Assembly (NCBI GenBank): GCA_029339195.1 | Contig: JAPTJF010000302.1 | Location: 1-64,000, forward strand | Direction of reading: 5' to 3' | Source of the DNA: Micractinium sp. NFX-FRZ | Taxonomy: Eukaryota; Chlorophyta; Trebouxiophyceae; Chlorellales; Chlorellaceae | DNA: 64,000 bases | Shown: positions 24,101 through 36,161 of the stretch, in pieces | Layout: each line of letters opens with the position of its first letter | Numbering within the stretch: position 1 is the stretch's first letter | Notes under the pieces: generated by a model | Database searches by the model: none | The model's input: the letters and a program-made list of their open reading frames with translations, nothing else | What the model was told of the DNA's origin: nothing | Made by a program: the position numbers and the translations under genes

Positions 24101-24723
24101 CCGGGTCGCTGCCGTCGCTGGCGTAGCCGCTGCCTGTGCCCGTCTCGTCGCCCCACTCGGCCGCCGCCAGCGCCGCCGCCATGGCAGCATCCGCAGCCTC
24201 TTGCCGCTCGCTGGAGCCCCCTGCTGCCGCACCTGCCGCTGCTGCAGCCGCCGTAGTGCCGCCGTTGTTGCCTCCCCCTGCCTCCAGCTGCCGCAAGTCT
24301 TCCTGCTCCAGCTGGTGTGCTAGCAAGTGAGAGTCCAGATCCTCCCGTGGTACGCTTGCGCCACACTGCGGGCAGGCCTGCTGCTGCAGTGCTGCTGCCA
24401 CTGCCGCCGTTGCAGGCGCTGCAGGGGACCCCACTATCTCCACCTCGTCGTCATCTGCTGCCGGTGCATCGAAATGCGCATTCACGTGGGACTGCAGCTC
24501 TGTAGCATTGGCGGGGCGGGGGAAGCGGGCGGGCAGGTGGTGGTGAGGCGGCGGAGAGGGGCGGCAGCGCCGACGGAGCTGGGACCGACGGAGCAGAGGC
24601 TGGGTGAGCCAGGCAGCTTCAACTATCATGCCGCCTCGATCACCAAAGGGCCTGAGCCTAGATGTCCCACAACTCACCTGCTGGATCGGCGAATGCTGCG
24701 CTGCAAACGGGACAGTCCACCAT
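21181..24723 (-). CDS. ZUP1: ZUP1/ZUFSP-type deubiquitinase (peptidase C78) with inserted ZZ-like finger
   Basis: Seven exons, 685 residues: 24723-24678, 24499-23714, 23473-23427, 23217-23148, 22970-22900, 22669-21917, 21465-21181. The family cleaves K63-linked ubiquitin chains and acts in genome maintenance. The N-terminus has a C2H2 finger split by intron 1 (CPVC ... HVNAH), a second finger (CPQCGASV ... HLLAH) and a zinc knuckle (CRLCGAQGHWARECP). The catalytic triad is C277 in SGWGCGYNNMQ, H595 in QHEGHSRTIIG and D621 in LLVLDPG; the C-terminal block up to HGQYQLLWV is closely family-like. Between IVDFG (365) and WVWRYF lies an insert with a ZZ-type finger (395-429) and long Gly/Ser/Ala runs, including a (CTC)n stretch near 22054-22084. 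It faces WRAP73 across an 816-bp divergent region. Confidence 0.88.
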
Positions 24724-25539
24724 CGGGTGATCAAAGCGTTCCACCGAGTGTGACGAAGAACTGGCGAGACACGAGGGGTGCCGCATCCCCTCTCATTGAC
24801 TGTGGCCGTCAGGGGGCTGCCCGCCACCCGTGCGCCAAGCTGCGCCAAGCTGCAGGTGCTGCCATGCAAACCAGTGCAGTCGAAATTTGCTTGTATGAAT
24901 CGTATAAGTTCATGATGCATGCTACTGGGATCGATATCGAACTAGGTGTGTCTTTGTGTCTTCAGACTTGCGGTTGCGGTGGTTTCGCCAACCGCACTCG
25001 GTGTGCCGGGGCGGTGGCATCACAAGCAGCCACATGAGGCTGGTGGGCTGATTGCTTGTGCACGACAGACAAGCAAAGCTACCTTCAAATCATCTGCTTT
25101 CACCCCGAACGCTGCCCAAACTGGGTAGAAGGCAGGAGGTGTGGTGCCTGCTGCCCGCCGCCACCGCCTGCCGCCGCCAGCTCAGCCGACTTCCCGCCTA
25201 GAACCCCTGCAAAGTTCCCCTTTCGGGATTTTCGCGCACAGCGCATTGTATTGCAGGCACTCGCCGGCTGCCCCTGGGAGCTGAAGCGCGCAGCCCGGCT
25301 GACCGCGTCTGTTGTTGCGCGCCCCCGTGTGGCCAGGGACCCTCGGAGCTAGCAGCAGGTGCATTCAGGGGCCGCCAACCAGTCGCCAATGAGCCCGTAC
25401 CTGCGCCACCTTCAAACTGTGCCAGACGGCGCCCACCCGCCGCCCGCTGCTGCCGCCGCTGACGCCCTTCCTGCTTGCACCTGCAGCCCCCCGCTGTTAC
25501 AAAACTGGGGCCCGCCTATCCAACACTGCGGCTGCCACA
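24724..25539. promoter_or_regulatory. Divergent intergenic region, ZUP1 / WRAP73
   Basis: 816 bp between opposite start codons, expected to hold both promoters and 5' UTRs. A less GC-rich patch (24870-24960, with gatcgatatcgaac) may be the promoter core. Bases 25410-25539 are C-rich and precede the WRAP73 ATG. No further gene seen. Confidence 0.45.
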
Positions 25540-26403
25540 ATGGACTTTACGGACCGGCTGACCTACTCGGGTCCGCAGCCGGTGTTCAGCCCCGACCGGC
25601 GGCTGCTGGCGTCTGCCGACGGGTACCGCCTGGTGGTGCGGGCCGCCGACTCCCTGGCAGTGGTGGCGCTGTGCAGCTGCCTGGACCGGATCGAGAGCAT
25701 TGCGTGGAGCCCCGACAGCGACCACCTGCTGTGCGGCCTGTTCCGCCGAGCCACGGTGCAGGTGTTCTGTGTGTCAGGTGGGTGTGGGCGGGGGTGGGGA
25801 TGGGTGCACGAGCAAGGCAGCGTGGGGCGCCCACAACACGCGACTTTACATTCATCCACCAAGGTGTTGGTTAAAATCATGCGCATGGATGACCACTTGG
25901 GTCATCTGGATGCAGCTTTGCGTCACGTGCATGCGCCATGACAGCGCCGTGGAAGCCTGGGGGGCACAGCTTGCTGCCAACCAAGTTTGTAAGTTGCACC
26001 CCTGCATGCCTGGCCAGCACACTTCGCCGCAGCACCCACCCACCCTGCCTGGCCGTCCCTCCCGCCTGCCCGTCCGGCCTGCAGATCCCGACTGGGCGTG
26101 CAGCATCGCAGAGGGGCCCGCCGGCATCACCGCCGCGCGCTGGACGCCCGATGGCCAGCACATCCTGCTCACAGCAGACTTCAATGTCCGCCTGTCGCTG
26201 TGGTCGCTGGTGGATCAGTCGTGTGCATACCTGCGGGGTCCCAAGCACGCTGCCGCGGGGCTGGCCTTCTCGCCGGATGGCCGCCTGCTGGCAGTGGCGC
26301 ATGTGAGCTGGGCTGGGCTGGGTGTGTGCGGGAAAAGTATGGTGTGCGTGCCTTGGTTCAGGACGAGGCGTGGCAAAAGGTCCGTGCTAGCCAGCTGCAA
26401 GAT

Positions 26404-26437
<34 letters not shown>

Positions 26438-29400
26438 TGTCTTGTTTGAGGGCGTGCCGCGGCAGCAGGTCCTTGCTAGCAGGGTAAGGTCGGGGTGTGT
26501 TTGTGCCTTGTTGGGGGTGTGTGGCATGGCATCAGCCCTGGGTAGCCAGCTGCAGCACGTAGCGGAGCATCGCAGCCCCTGGTGTGCAGCTGCTGCCAGC
26601 CAGATGGTCGGGTCGATGCAGTGGAATGTGGCCATGCTCCCCCCTCGCTCCATCCTGCCTCCTTTCCTGCTGTGCCCTGCCCAGCCTCTCCCCAGCCACC
26701 ACTCATTGAAGCATCCTACATTCCGCGCCCGCCCGCTCCTGCCCCATGCAGCGCTCCGACTGCAAGGACAGCGTGGCGGTGTACGACTGCGCCACCTGGC
26801 AGCCGCGTGCGCAGTTCCCTGTGGCCACGGCTGACCTGGCAGACCTGGCCTGGTCGCCCGACGGCGGCTGCATTGCGGTGTGGGACTCGGCGCTGTATGG
26901 GCACCAGCTGGCGGTGTACACACCAGGTGGGGGAGTGGAGCGTGTAGACTAGGTGGGGATTGTGGGGCGGCTGCACTAGGCGCCGGTGCACAGCAGGTGT
27001 GCGAGTTGTGCCTGCTGTGCGGCAGCAGTTGGCTCTCAGCAAGCAACCCAACTTCCCAGCAAGTGTGGGAATACCAGCTGCCTGCATGTCCCTCCCGCTG
27101 CACACCCTCCCAGCTCACGCCAACCCTCCCCTGCTCTGTCTTGTCTCTTGTTCTTGTGCTTGCCCCACGCCAGAGGGCGAGTGCCTGGCCAGCCACTCGG
27201 GGTACTCTGACGGGCTGGGCATCAAGGCGGTGGCGTGGAGCCCCTCGGGGCAGCTGCTGGCGCTGGGGGACTATGAGCAGGTGTGCGGTGGGGGCGTGGT
27301 GCAGTGTGGGGTGGTGCTGATGAAGAGTGGTGTGGTATGGTGCTGCTGTGGTGTGGTGTGGGGGCGCTGCTGTGGGGAGGGGAGGGTCTGCTGCTGGAGC
27401 GCAGACGATGGATGTAGCAGCAGCTATGCATCCACCAGGGCTGCGCGCCAACAACAGCATGGGTGCCCCCGCCCCCCTCTGAGCACCCTCACTTGCTTAC
27501 TACCGCCCTGCCGTGCCTGCGCCGCCGCCGCCGCCGCCTGCAGGGTGCCACGGTGCTCAACCACGTGACGTGGAGCCCGCTGGCACAGTTCTCGCACCCG
27601 GGCGTGGTGCGCGGCCCCCCCAGTGTGGTGGCGTACAGCGAGGTGGTGGAGGACACGGGGAGGAGGGTGGTGGCGGTGAGTGGGGTGTGTTGGGGGGGGG
27701 GAACTGGGTGCATGGGTTGATGAGTAGGTGAGTGAGGAGATGTATCGTAGCGCTGCTACCAGTGGGCACGGGCGGCTGGTTGGGCGTGTGGGTTGGGTGT
27801 GGGTGACCAGGTGACTGACCAGTGTGAAGAATTAAACACTGGCCATCCACCTGTGTGGGGTGGCTGCTGCACGGCTTGAGAGGATGCACCAAGGAAACGT
27901 GTGTCGGCGCCAGTGCTGCTAGCACTGGCTGCCCAGAAAGATCTGCACGATTGCTGCCAAACCGGCCGCTTGCTCCCGCCCCCCACCCCGCAGGAGGGCA
28001 CGCAGCCGCCTATACTGAGCCGGCTGGGCAGCCGCGGCCGCCGCCCTGGCTCGCGCTCCAGCTCCAGAAACGGGTCCCCTGTCAAGCTGCAGCGCCCGCC
28101 CTCTCGCCCCGGCTCGCCCGTCAAGCCAGGCACGGAGCTCTCGCAGGTGAGCACCTGGCGCTGTGAGAGGAAGTGTGTGTGTGTGTGTGTGGTCAGGCGC
28201 AAACTTTCCCGACTGCCAGCCGGCCTGCCTGCCTGTCTGGCCGCCCGCCCGCCTGCCACAGCTACCTGATGCTTTGCCCGAATGCTTTGCCCGAGCCCCA
28301 CCGCCACCCACCCTCCACCTCTCGTCTGTCGCCCTGACTTCCTCTCTTGACTCCGTTTGTCGCCCCTGACCTCCCTCCCCTTCCCCCTCCCCCTCTTCCC
28401 CTCCTGTCCCTCTTTTCCACCTCGACCCCTCCCGGCCCAAGGACAGGAAGCTGGCCTCACCCTGCCACTTTCGCCTTTTACCTCTGTCTTCTCCCACCCC
28501 CACTCATTCTGCTGTCACTTCGTCCTGGAACGCTCACCACTTCCCCCTTCCTTGTTTCTACTTCTTGTTGCTTTCAGCTGGACCTGGACCCCTTCATGGA
28601 CGAGGGGGGTGAGCTGGCGGTGACCAAGTCGAGATACGTGGTGGCGCAGCTGCCCGTGCGGCTGCCCCAGGCGCCGCGCCCGCCCACAGACAAGCCCAAC
28701 CCCAAGCTGGGCGTGGGTGAGCACCGGCGCACAGCACGCTCAGCACAACGTGGCACAGCATGGCACAGCACAGCACAGCACAGCATGGCTCAGCGAGCGC
28801 AGCGCTCGAGGAGAGGGCAGGGTGGCTTGGAAAGTGTGGAGGGGGAACTGCTTGGGCGTGGTAGCAGCCATGCAGCCTGGGTGCCCGCTGCCCTCCCTCA
28901 CCTGCCTTGCAGCCTTCCACCTACCCACACTCCTCCTCAGCCCGCCCATCCCGCCTCCCGCCCTCTCTCCACTTCCCCCACTCTCACGTGCCCCCACCCC
29001 GCAGGCAGCGTGTCATGGAGCCACGACGGCAGCTTTGTTGCCACGCGCTGCGACAGCATGCCCACCGCGCTGTGGGTGTGGGAGACGAGCCGCCTGGAGC
29101 TCGCCTCCCTGCTGCTGCAGGTGAGGCTGCTGAGGGGCCAGACACGGGGCCGCAGCCTGGCAGCACAAAAGTGTGGTGACTGCACCGTGTTCGTGCATTG
29201 TTGGAGGCGATCAGGACGGCAGTAGTGTTCTGGTTGGTTTCACATCGTGACCAGCCAGCTGAACCCTCCCCCCTGTCCTGCTGCTGCTGCCTCTGCCCTG
29301 CAGGCGCGCCCCATCCGGGACGCGCGCTGGTGCCCCGTCAGCAACCGCCTGGTGCTCACCACCGGCGACTCCAAGCTCTACCTGTGGACCCCCGAGGGCG

Positions 29401-29525
29401 CCTCCTGCGTGCACATCCCGCTGCCCGGCTTCCGCGCCTCGGGCCTGGCCTGGCACCCAGACGGCACCTCGCTGCTCCTCACGGCGCGCGACAGCAGCTT
29501 CTGCTGCGCATACTTTGAGAGCTGA
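25540..29525 (+). CDS. WRAP73: WD-repeat protein WRAP73 (WDR8), centrosome/spindle-pole factor
   Basis: Nine exons, 499 residues: 25540-25777, 26085-26302, 26752-26926, 27174-27280, 27544-27675, 27994-28146, 28578-28716, 29005-29120, 29304-29525. WRAP73 is the Wdr8 partner of Msd1/SSX2IP and anchors microtubules at centrosomes or spindle poles. The whole length follows the family: VFSPDRRLLASADGYRLVVR, DWACSIAEGPAGI, TADFNVRLSLWSL, RSDCKDSVAVYDC, LGIKAVAWSPSGQLLALGDY, LNHVTWSP, NPKLGVGSVSWSHDGSF and LYLWTPEGAS are WD blades in order. Exon 6 adds a Ser/Arg/Pro-rich linker with two SPVK motifs. Intron 2 carries a (GT)15 repeat. It converges with SLU7. Confidence 0.9.
26405..26434. repeat. (GT)15 microsatellite in WRAP73 intron 2
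   Basis: Uninterrupted GT dinucleotides inside intron 26303-26751, followed by related GT-rich sequence. Likely length-polymorphic. Confidence 0.9.
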
Positions 29526-30163
29526 GGCTTGCAGGGGAGAAGGCAGGGCGGCGGTGAGGGCTGAGAGGGGCCGAGTGAGGCCCTGTCTGATGCGGGCGCT
29601 CTTGAGCGCGTGACCTGGCGCGGTGGGGCGGCCCCAGGCCTGAACTGTGCGCCGGTTCCCTGTACATCACGCATTCGCTGTGCAAGCGGTGCCCCTTGCA
29701 TTGCACAAACATCTGCTGTCCACTCCTCACTGCGACTCCCTTAGACTGGAGTGCCCACTCTCACTGCGACTTTCATAGACTTGACTGTTATGTTTGCACG
29801 GTACTTTGATAGACACCGCCTTGAAGGCATATGCAATCAACAATATGCTGTCAAGTCAACGAGCCGCAGATGGAAGCAAAGAGGGGAGCAAGGTAAACAG
29901 GAGGCCTCGGCTCAGCAAGGCGTCGAGGGCTAAGCAAGAGAGGGGGCAGGCGAATGAAATGAATGGCAGCAGCGAAAGCAGCACAGGGAAGCAGCAAACA
30001 GCAAGCAGCAGGAGGGGAGAGGTGTGGACAAAAAAAGGAGGGTGGGGCGTCGTTTGTTGGGGTCATGCTTCTGCCAGCGAGGTGGGACCGCTGGGCCACA
30101 CATGCCAGCACTGGCATGCCGCGTGGCCGGCCAGTACCCGGCAGCAGCAGCAGCGGTCGGCTC
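29526..30163. other. Convergent 3' region, WRAP73 / SLU7
   Basis: Two 3' UTRs meet here. I find no TGTAA on either strand; the variant TGTAC occurs near 29660. A direct repeat built on cactgcgact-n-tagact occurs twice in 29720-29785. No gene supported. Confidence 0.5.
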
Positions 30164-33100
30164 TCACACATAGTCGTACCCAGCGGTGCCCGTGGGTGCG
30201 CCGCCGTTTGCCGCCGCGTCGCCCTCCTCCCCCTCCTCCTCCCCGCTGCTGCCGTCCTCCCCGCTGCCCTCCTTCCCTCCCTTCTTCCGCTTGCTCTTCT
30301 CCTTCTTCTTGTTGATGAACTCCAGAGGGTCCATGCCCCGGCTCTTCTTCAGCCGGTATGCCTCCATCTCCTCGGGGGTCACCTCTGAGTCCGCCCCTCC
30401 CGCCAGGCTGTTGTAGCCGCGCTTGCGGTCGTCACGCGCCTCCTCGCCGGCGCGCTCGCGCTGCAGCGGGTGGAGGCCAGGAGTCAGGGGGCGGCGTGTG
30501 AGGGCGGAGGGCGGGGGACCGGTGCTGGTGCGGTTGCTGGTGCTGAGGCAGGCAGGCGGGTGTGGTGAGACGCACAGCAGCTGGGCAGCCAAGCGGGCGG
30601 CGAGCAGGAGCAGCAGCCACAAATTCAACCAGCACAGCTGCTCCCTTGAATGCCACAATCACGCCCGCACGCCCCCTTCCCTCGGCCATCTACTCCGCCC
30701 ATCCTCCCTCGCCTCCTCTTGCCGGCGCTGCCTCCCGCCCTTCAGCGCGCCCTCCTCAAAACACCCCTCCCTCGTGTGTGGCCATCACCTCCTCCTGCCG
30801 CTGTCCCACCTCCCGCACTCGGGTCCCGGCCCCAGCCCCAACCCCAGGAGTGTCCCCAGTGGTGTCTTTCATGACCTTGATAGGACCCCCCCTACTGATG
30901 ATGCCCGCTCACCTCCTCCTGCCGCCGGATCGCCTCGATCACCTTGTCCCGGTCCAGCTGCTGCCCCAGCTGCTCATCCCCCAGCTCGCCCCACACGTCC
31001 GCCGCCGGCTTGTGCCCCACCAGCTTGCTCTCCTTGCGCTTGGCCTCGTCCTCCGCCGCCTTGGCCTCCATGTTGGCTGCCAGCTGCTCGGCAGCTTCCG
31101 CCGCCGCCTCCGCGCCCGCGCTGCCCACGCAGTAGCTCTGCTTCACGCAGCTGTGGCAGCACGCGTAGCCCCTGCAGGTTGTCGGGAGGTTGGGGGCGGG
31201 GGAGCAGAGGCGGTGTGAAAGGCCCGAGTCAGTGGGTGGCAGCGCTGGGCCCTGCTTCATGCGGGTGTGGCAGGCGCACGTGCAGCACCCGCAGCAGTGG
31301 TAGCGTGCGAGCGGGGAGCGGAGGCATGCAGCGGCTGCCAGCATAGCGGCTGCCCCAGGCTGGACGACCACCCTGCAGTGCACAGGGGCGCATCCCCACA
31401 ACCCCCCGCACGCCCAGCCCAGCCCAGCCCCGCAGGCGCGGCCCTGCGCTGCCCGTCGCTGCCCCCCGCCACGTTCACCCACCCCTCCACCCACCCACTG
31501 GCAGCGCCGCCCCAGGGCTCCCACCCCCTCCCCCCTCCGCCAGCCGCTCACCACTGCCCGTCGTGCCACCAGGAGCCCCACACCGCCGTGTGATTGTTGG
31601 TCATCACATCCTCTTCATACCGAGACTTGGCCTTCACCTCCTGACCCCGCAGCACACGCCCGGCCGCGTCGTACTCCACATACGCCTCGCTGGCCTGCAA
31701 TTCGGGTAGAGGGGTGGGGATTGGGGTGGTGGATCAGCGGTGGTTTAGGCAAGGGATAGTTGGCACAAGGAGTGGAACACGTAGATACGTGCTGGTAGTA
31801 GGGGGTGCGACTGGCAGCAACATCGTGCGCCACTGGGCAACTTGTCCGCCCGATGGCCGCCCACCAGTGATCACCTTTGCACACCCCCACGCATGGACGC
31901 CCAAGCACAATCTGCAACCGCAGCCGCAATACATGGCTTCCACCGTGCCAACACCGGCACCTGCAAGGCGGTCCAGACACCCCGCCCTGGGGCTGCCAAC
32001 CACCTGCAGTGCCTCGGCGTCCCACCTGCCACCCCATTCCACCGCTCCCACCCACCTGCAGCGCCTTGACATCGTCGGTGGGCGCGGCGGCGGCGTCCCC
32101 GTACTTGGCCAGGATGTCCTCCTTGGTGGCCCCCTCCAGCGCCTTCTTGCGCTGCTTGAACTGCTGGAACGACAGCTCCGCCTGGGAGGGCATGGCCTGC
32201 GCAGGGGGAGGAGGGTGGCGTGGACACGAGGGACGGGGTGAGGGGGTACAGTCGGTGGGGCAGGAAGGGGGGCGTGGCGGGGCAGGTAGGCGCGTGTAGC
32301 AGGCCAGCAGGCAGAGGGCGGGGCGGTCAGGCCAGGGCGGCAGGCGGTCAGGCCAGGGCGGCAGGCGGTCAGGCCAGGGCAGAAGTCGGCTGCCCGGGCC
32401 TGAAGCGAGGCTGCCTGCGCCACCGCCCTCTGCTCCTGCCACCCGTGCCTCCCTCTCCTCCCCTCCCCTCCCCCTCTCCCTAGCCATGCCCCTGCCCGCA
32501 CCCAACACAACTCGCCACCTTTTCATCGTCGCCCCCCCACATGCACGAGCCCCTCCTGCCCGCGCTTGTGCATGCTGGTGATGGCACAGACACGCTCCGC
32601 CCGCTCATCCCGCCCACCCTGCCTTTACCTTGGCTGTCGAAGTGCCTCACCTGCATGTGCACGTCCCATCCACCACCCGCCCACCTGCCCGCCCACCCAC
32701 CCTGCCTAAACCTTGGCTGCCAGTGCCTCACCTGCATGTGCACGTCCTGCCCGCGCTCGTGCGTGGTGATGGCAAAGACGTTGAGGTCCTTGAAGCCTCC
32801 CACCTCGCCGCTCTGCCGCACAAAGTTGTCGCCGTAGAACGTCTTCTGGCTGGGGTCCTTCTCCGGGTTGGGGTCCTCGCGCATGGAGCGAGACTTGGGG
32901 TCGTAGTAGGCTGCGGTCGGATGGGGGACACATTTGTGTGCATACACGAGTGGGTGGGTGCCGGGTCGGCAGTGAGGAGGGGGGGGGGGTTACTTGACAG
33001 CTGGGTGGTGTGGTGCCCAGGTTGAGCAGCCAGCCACTCATTCCCGCTGCCTGCACCCCTGCTCCTCCCAAGCCGCGCCCCCCAACCCAGCCCCCTCCTT

Positions 33101-36100
33101 CCCTCGGCTGCAGCACCATCACACCACATCACACCACATCCCCAATCCCATCCCATCCCACCCCACCCCATCCTCACACAGGAGTTACTGTCCAGGTTGA
33201 GCCGGCATTGGGCGGACACCACTTTCCCCATGCAAACACACACACCCGAGTCCAGCCCCCCGCCCCCCCCCCCCCCCTTGAATGCATGCAAGCAGCCACC
33301 CCCTGCCATCCGCCGCCACCCACCCGAGTTGGTGTCCAGGTTGAGCAGGTACTTGGCCGTGTCCTCCCGGATGCGCAGGTTGCGCACCGACCCGGTGGAG
33401 CCGCCGCCCGCCGTGCGCACGCGCTTCTCAACCTTGGCAAAGCCTGGGGGCAGGTTTGGTTTGGTTGTTTGGGAGGGGTGGGGAGGGGGGAGAAGGGGTC
33501 AGCAGAGTGACAGCGTGCTGCGGCGCAGTGGAAGCCTTTGCTCCGAGAGGCGAGGCCTGGGAGGTGATGCAGAGGGGTACAGATGGGGTTGAGCTGACGT
33601 AACATAACTACTGTACAGTGCTGTTGTGCACAGTGGTGAGGGCAGGAGAAGGTCCTGAAACACCATGGTCCCCCCACCCCACCCACGGCAATGCACCCCG
33701 ACCAGACAGGCAGGCAGTTGTCCGGCGCCAACAAGGAGCCCCACCCACCTGCGTCCTCCGCCTCGTCAATCTTGGCCTCCTCCCTGCCCATCTCCCCCTC
33801 CAGCTCCTCCTCCTCCACCTCCCCAGCCAGCTTCTTCTCCAGCAGCTCCTTGCGACGCACCTCGGCGCGCACAGCCTCCACCTTCTCAAACCTGTTGTGG
33901 GGTAGAGAGGGGAAAGCAGACGGGTCTAGTCAGGTTTCGGGACGCAAGTCGAGACACCTCCGCGCGCACCGCCTCAACCTTCTCAAACCTCGGGGGTTTG
34001 TTGTGTGGAGGGGAGGGCAGAGGGGTCGAGGCATAGGTTGAGGGATGCAAGTTTAGACACATCTGGGCAAGCAGCGCCTCGGCCTTTTCAGGCCGCCGCC
34101 GCCTTTCTCACCACCCTCCCGCCCCTCCCTCCCTTGCCCCTCCCCTCGCTCCGCCCTCCACCTGTTCAACCCCGCTCCTCACGTACTGCCACTGCCAGTC
34201 CGGTGCGGCAACAGCTGACCAACACAAAGGATTGCAGCAAGGCAGCAGCTGTCTCCTGCTGGCAGCGCACTCACCGCTCCGCCTGCTTCACCCACTCCTC
34301 GTTGTTGTATCCGTTCCAGCGGTCGCGCTTGGCGTCAAACGTGCGCAGCTCAAAGTCCTCCACCTGTGGTGGGACGGGGGTGGGGAGTTGGAGAAATGCA
34401 AACATAAAAGAAGTGCCGCAAATGGGAAATGGGAAACATGGGCCCTCCCTCCTCCGGCTGCCCCCCAGAACAGCACCCTCTAGCCCAAGCTGCTCGCCCC
34501 CGCGATGCTTACGCTGGCCCAGGCACTCCACCCACCTGCACCTCACCCAGAGCTCCCGGCCCCCCACCTCACAGCCTAGTCTGTAAGACGACCTCCACCT
34601 GACCTGCCCCTTGCAGCCCCCCAGCCCCACCTTTTCGTCCGCCGCAATGTTCTTGTTGGTCCACTTGGCCCCCTTGCTGCGCGGCCGCTCCACGCAGTCC
34701 TTGGTCTTGTGGGACATGGAGCCGCAGCTGCGAGGGGTGGAACATGAAAAGATGAGAGGTTTGGGGGCGCAAGCGCAGGACAGGCGCTTTACGCAGCCCT
34801 GCTGATCTTGTGTGGGAGAGCAGCAACTCTGACGAGCGGGGGCGCGGGTGGCAGGTGCTGGCGGTATGCAGCCATGCAGGTGCACCACAGCACTGGGGCA
34901 GCAAGAGGTCCCCCGGCCTTTCCAACCACCCCCCTGCCTGCTCCTGCCGCGTGCCCCCCCTTTCCCTGCCGCAGGCTCCCCGCTGCACCCACCCCCCAGT
35001 TTAGTGCAAGCAGCAGGAGCAGCCAAAGCAGCAGGTGCCTCTTCTAGCAGGCCCCTCGCTTCTTCCCTCTCCCTGCCTGCACATTTCCCGTTTGACACGT
35101 TTCAACTAGCAAGAGTTGTGAGTGGCACTCACTTCTCGCAGGCCCCCTTGCGGTACTTGTGCGCCTGGAAGACCTTGGCGCCACGGTCGTACCACCGCAT
35201 CTCATCCGTCACCTGCAGCACACCACAGCATGGCACAGCGCGCTCGGCACGGTGCAGCATACCCTGCACCTGCAAGCTCTGCGCGGATGCCCAAGCCGGC
35301 ACATTCCAGCCTGACGCGAGCGTGCCCAATTGCGTTTCAGGGACCCGACTTGAGAGCCCTCCGACCCCAATCACGAACCACCTCTCCACCCCCACCCCCA
35401 CCCCCTCCTTCGCACCCCGCCCACCCACCTGGTCCTTCCAGTTCTTCTGATGCTTCAGCGACGGCGCGCCGGCGTTCAGGTACCAGGGGGCGTCAGCCAT
35501 GAACTGCACACACACACGAACGCACACGAAGGTGAAGACTTTGAGGAGAGAGTGGGGAAGTTGTTGAGGTTGTTGACGGCGGCAGGGGCAGCGTGAGCGC
35601 ACGTTACTCACAACACACCAACAGCAAGCAGGGAACGGCGGCATCAGGCAGGCAGGCAAGCCAGACAGGCAAGGCGGCAGGTGTGGCACGGGCTGGGCAT
35701 TTGGGGGCAGCACCCTGTGCGGCAGGTAACAGCAACGGCAGCGGCTGCCGCAGCAGCGCAGGCTGTGCCAGTCTCCTGTTTGTGCACCGGCAGCAGCCCC
35801 GGCAGCAAGCGCAGGGCAGGGATTTGTGCACTTACCGCCGGGATATGCGGGTTGATCTCCTTGCCCTCCTCATCGAGCTGCACAGAAGGGCGGAGGTAGA
35901 CACGTGTTACACAGAACAAAGGGAGCACAGCAAACAAAGGCAGACGCGCTGCCGCCAACATGTGCCGCCAATGGCGGCGCCCTCGCTGCCACCGCCACTC
36001 CCGCGTGCTCGCAGGACTACCGCCTCCGGGCGCCTGCACTACGCGTCCACTGGATGCCCTACCTCTGCTGGAGCGAGACCGGCCTTCCGGGCCTCCTCCA

Positions 36101-36161
36101 GCTCCCGCTGCCGACGCCGCTCCTCGGCGCTGAGCATTTTCCCTCCTCGTGCCGACGCCAT
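30164..36161 (-). CDS. SLU7: Pre-mRNA-splicing factor SLU7
   Basis: Thirteen exons, 587 residues: 36161-36063, 35877-35836, 35503-35429, 35212-35133, 34727-34631, 34363-34275, 33891-33749, 33443-33324, 32910-32732, 32196-32056, 31694-31552, 31171-30913, 30460-30164. SLU7 acts in the second catalytic step of splicing and in 3' splice-site choice. Hallmarks: INPHIPAFMADAPWYLN; the CCHC zinc knuckle GACENCGSMSHKTKDC (C97, C100, H105, C110); [49 protein letters not shown]; and a Lys-rich C-terminal region ending GTAGYDYV. Introns next to exons 7 and 9 contain duplicated pieces of those exons with extra splice signals. It is divergent from the USP gene with 487 bp between ATGs. Confidence 0.93.
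32321..32385. repeat. Tandem repeat of about 20 bp in SLU7 intron 9
   Basis: Three near-identical copies of a unit built on ggcggtcaggccagggc. It is intronic and close to the duplicated exon 9 end. Confidence 0.8.
32533..32731 (-). repeat. Duplicated 3' end of SLU7 exon 9 with extra donor site
   Basis: The end of exon 9 plus donor, minus-strand gacgtgcacatgcaggtgag, is present at the true boundary (about 32729-32747) and again about 80 bp into the intron (near 32649-32668). A further decayed copy of more upstream exon sequence (gcccgcgcttgtgcatgctg, plus strand) lies near 32558-32585. Confidence 0.7.
33950..34115 (-). repeat. Two decayed copies of the 5' end of SLU7 exon 7
   Basis: Upstream of the true acceptor (exon 7 starts at 33891) the minus strand repeats the exon start. 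One copy near 33990-33945 would read FEKVEAVRAEV. A more diverged one near 34105-34060 would read EKAEALLAQ. The spacing is about 95 to 115 bp. They carry intron tail plus about 50 nt of exon. Confidence 0.7.

Noticed and set aside
33260..33279. Poly-C run in SLU7 intron 8
   Set aside because: A simple homopolymer that may also vary by sequencing error. No feature is implied.
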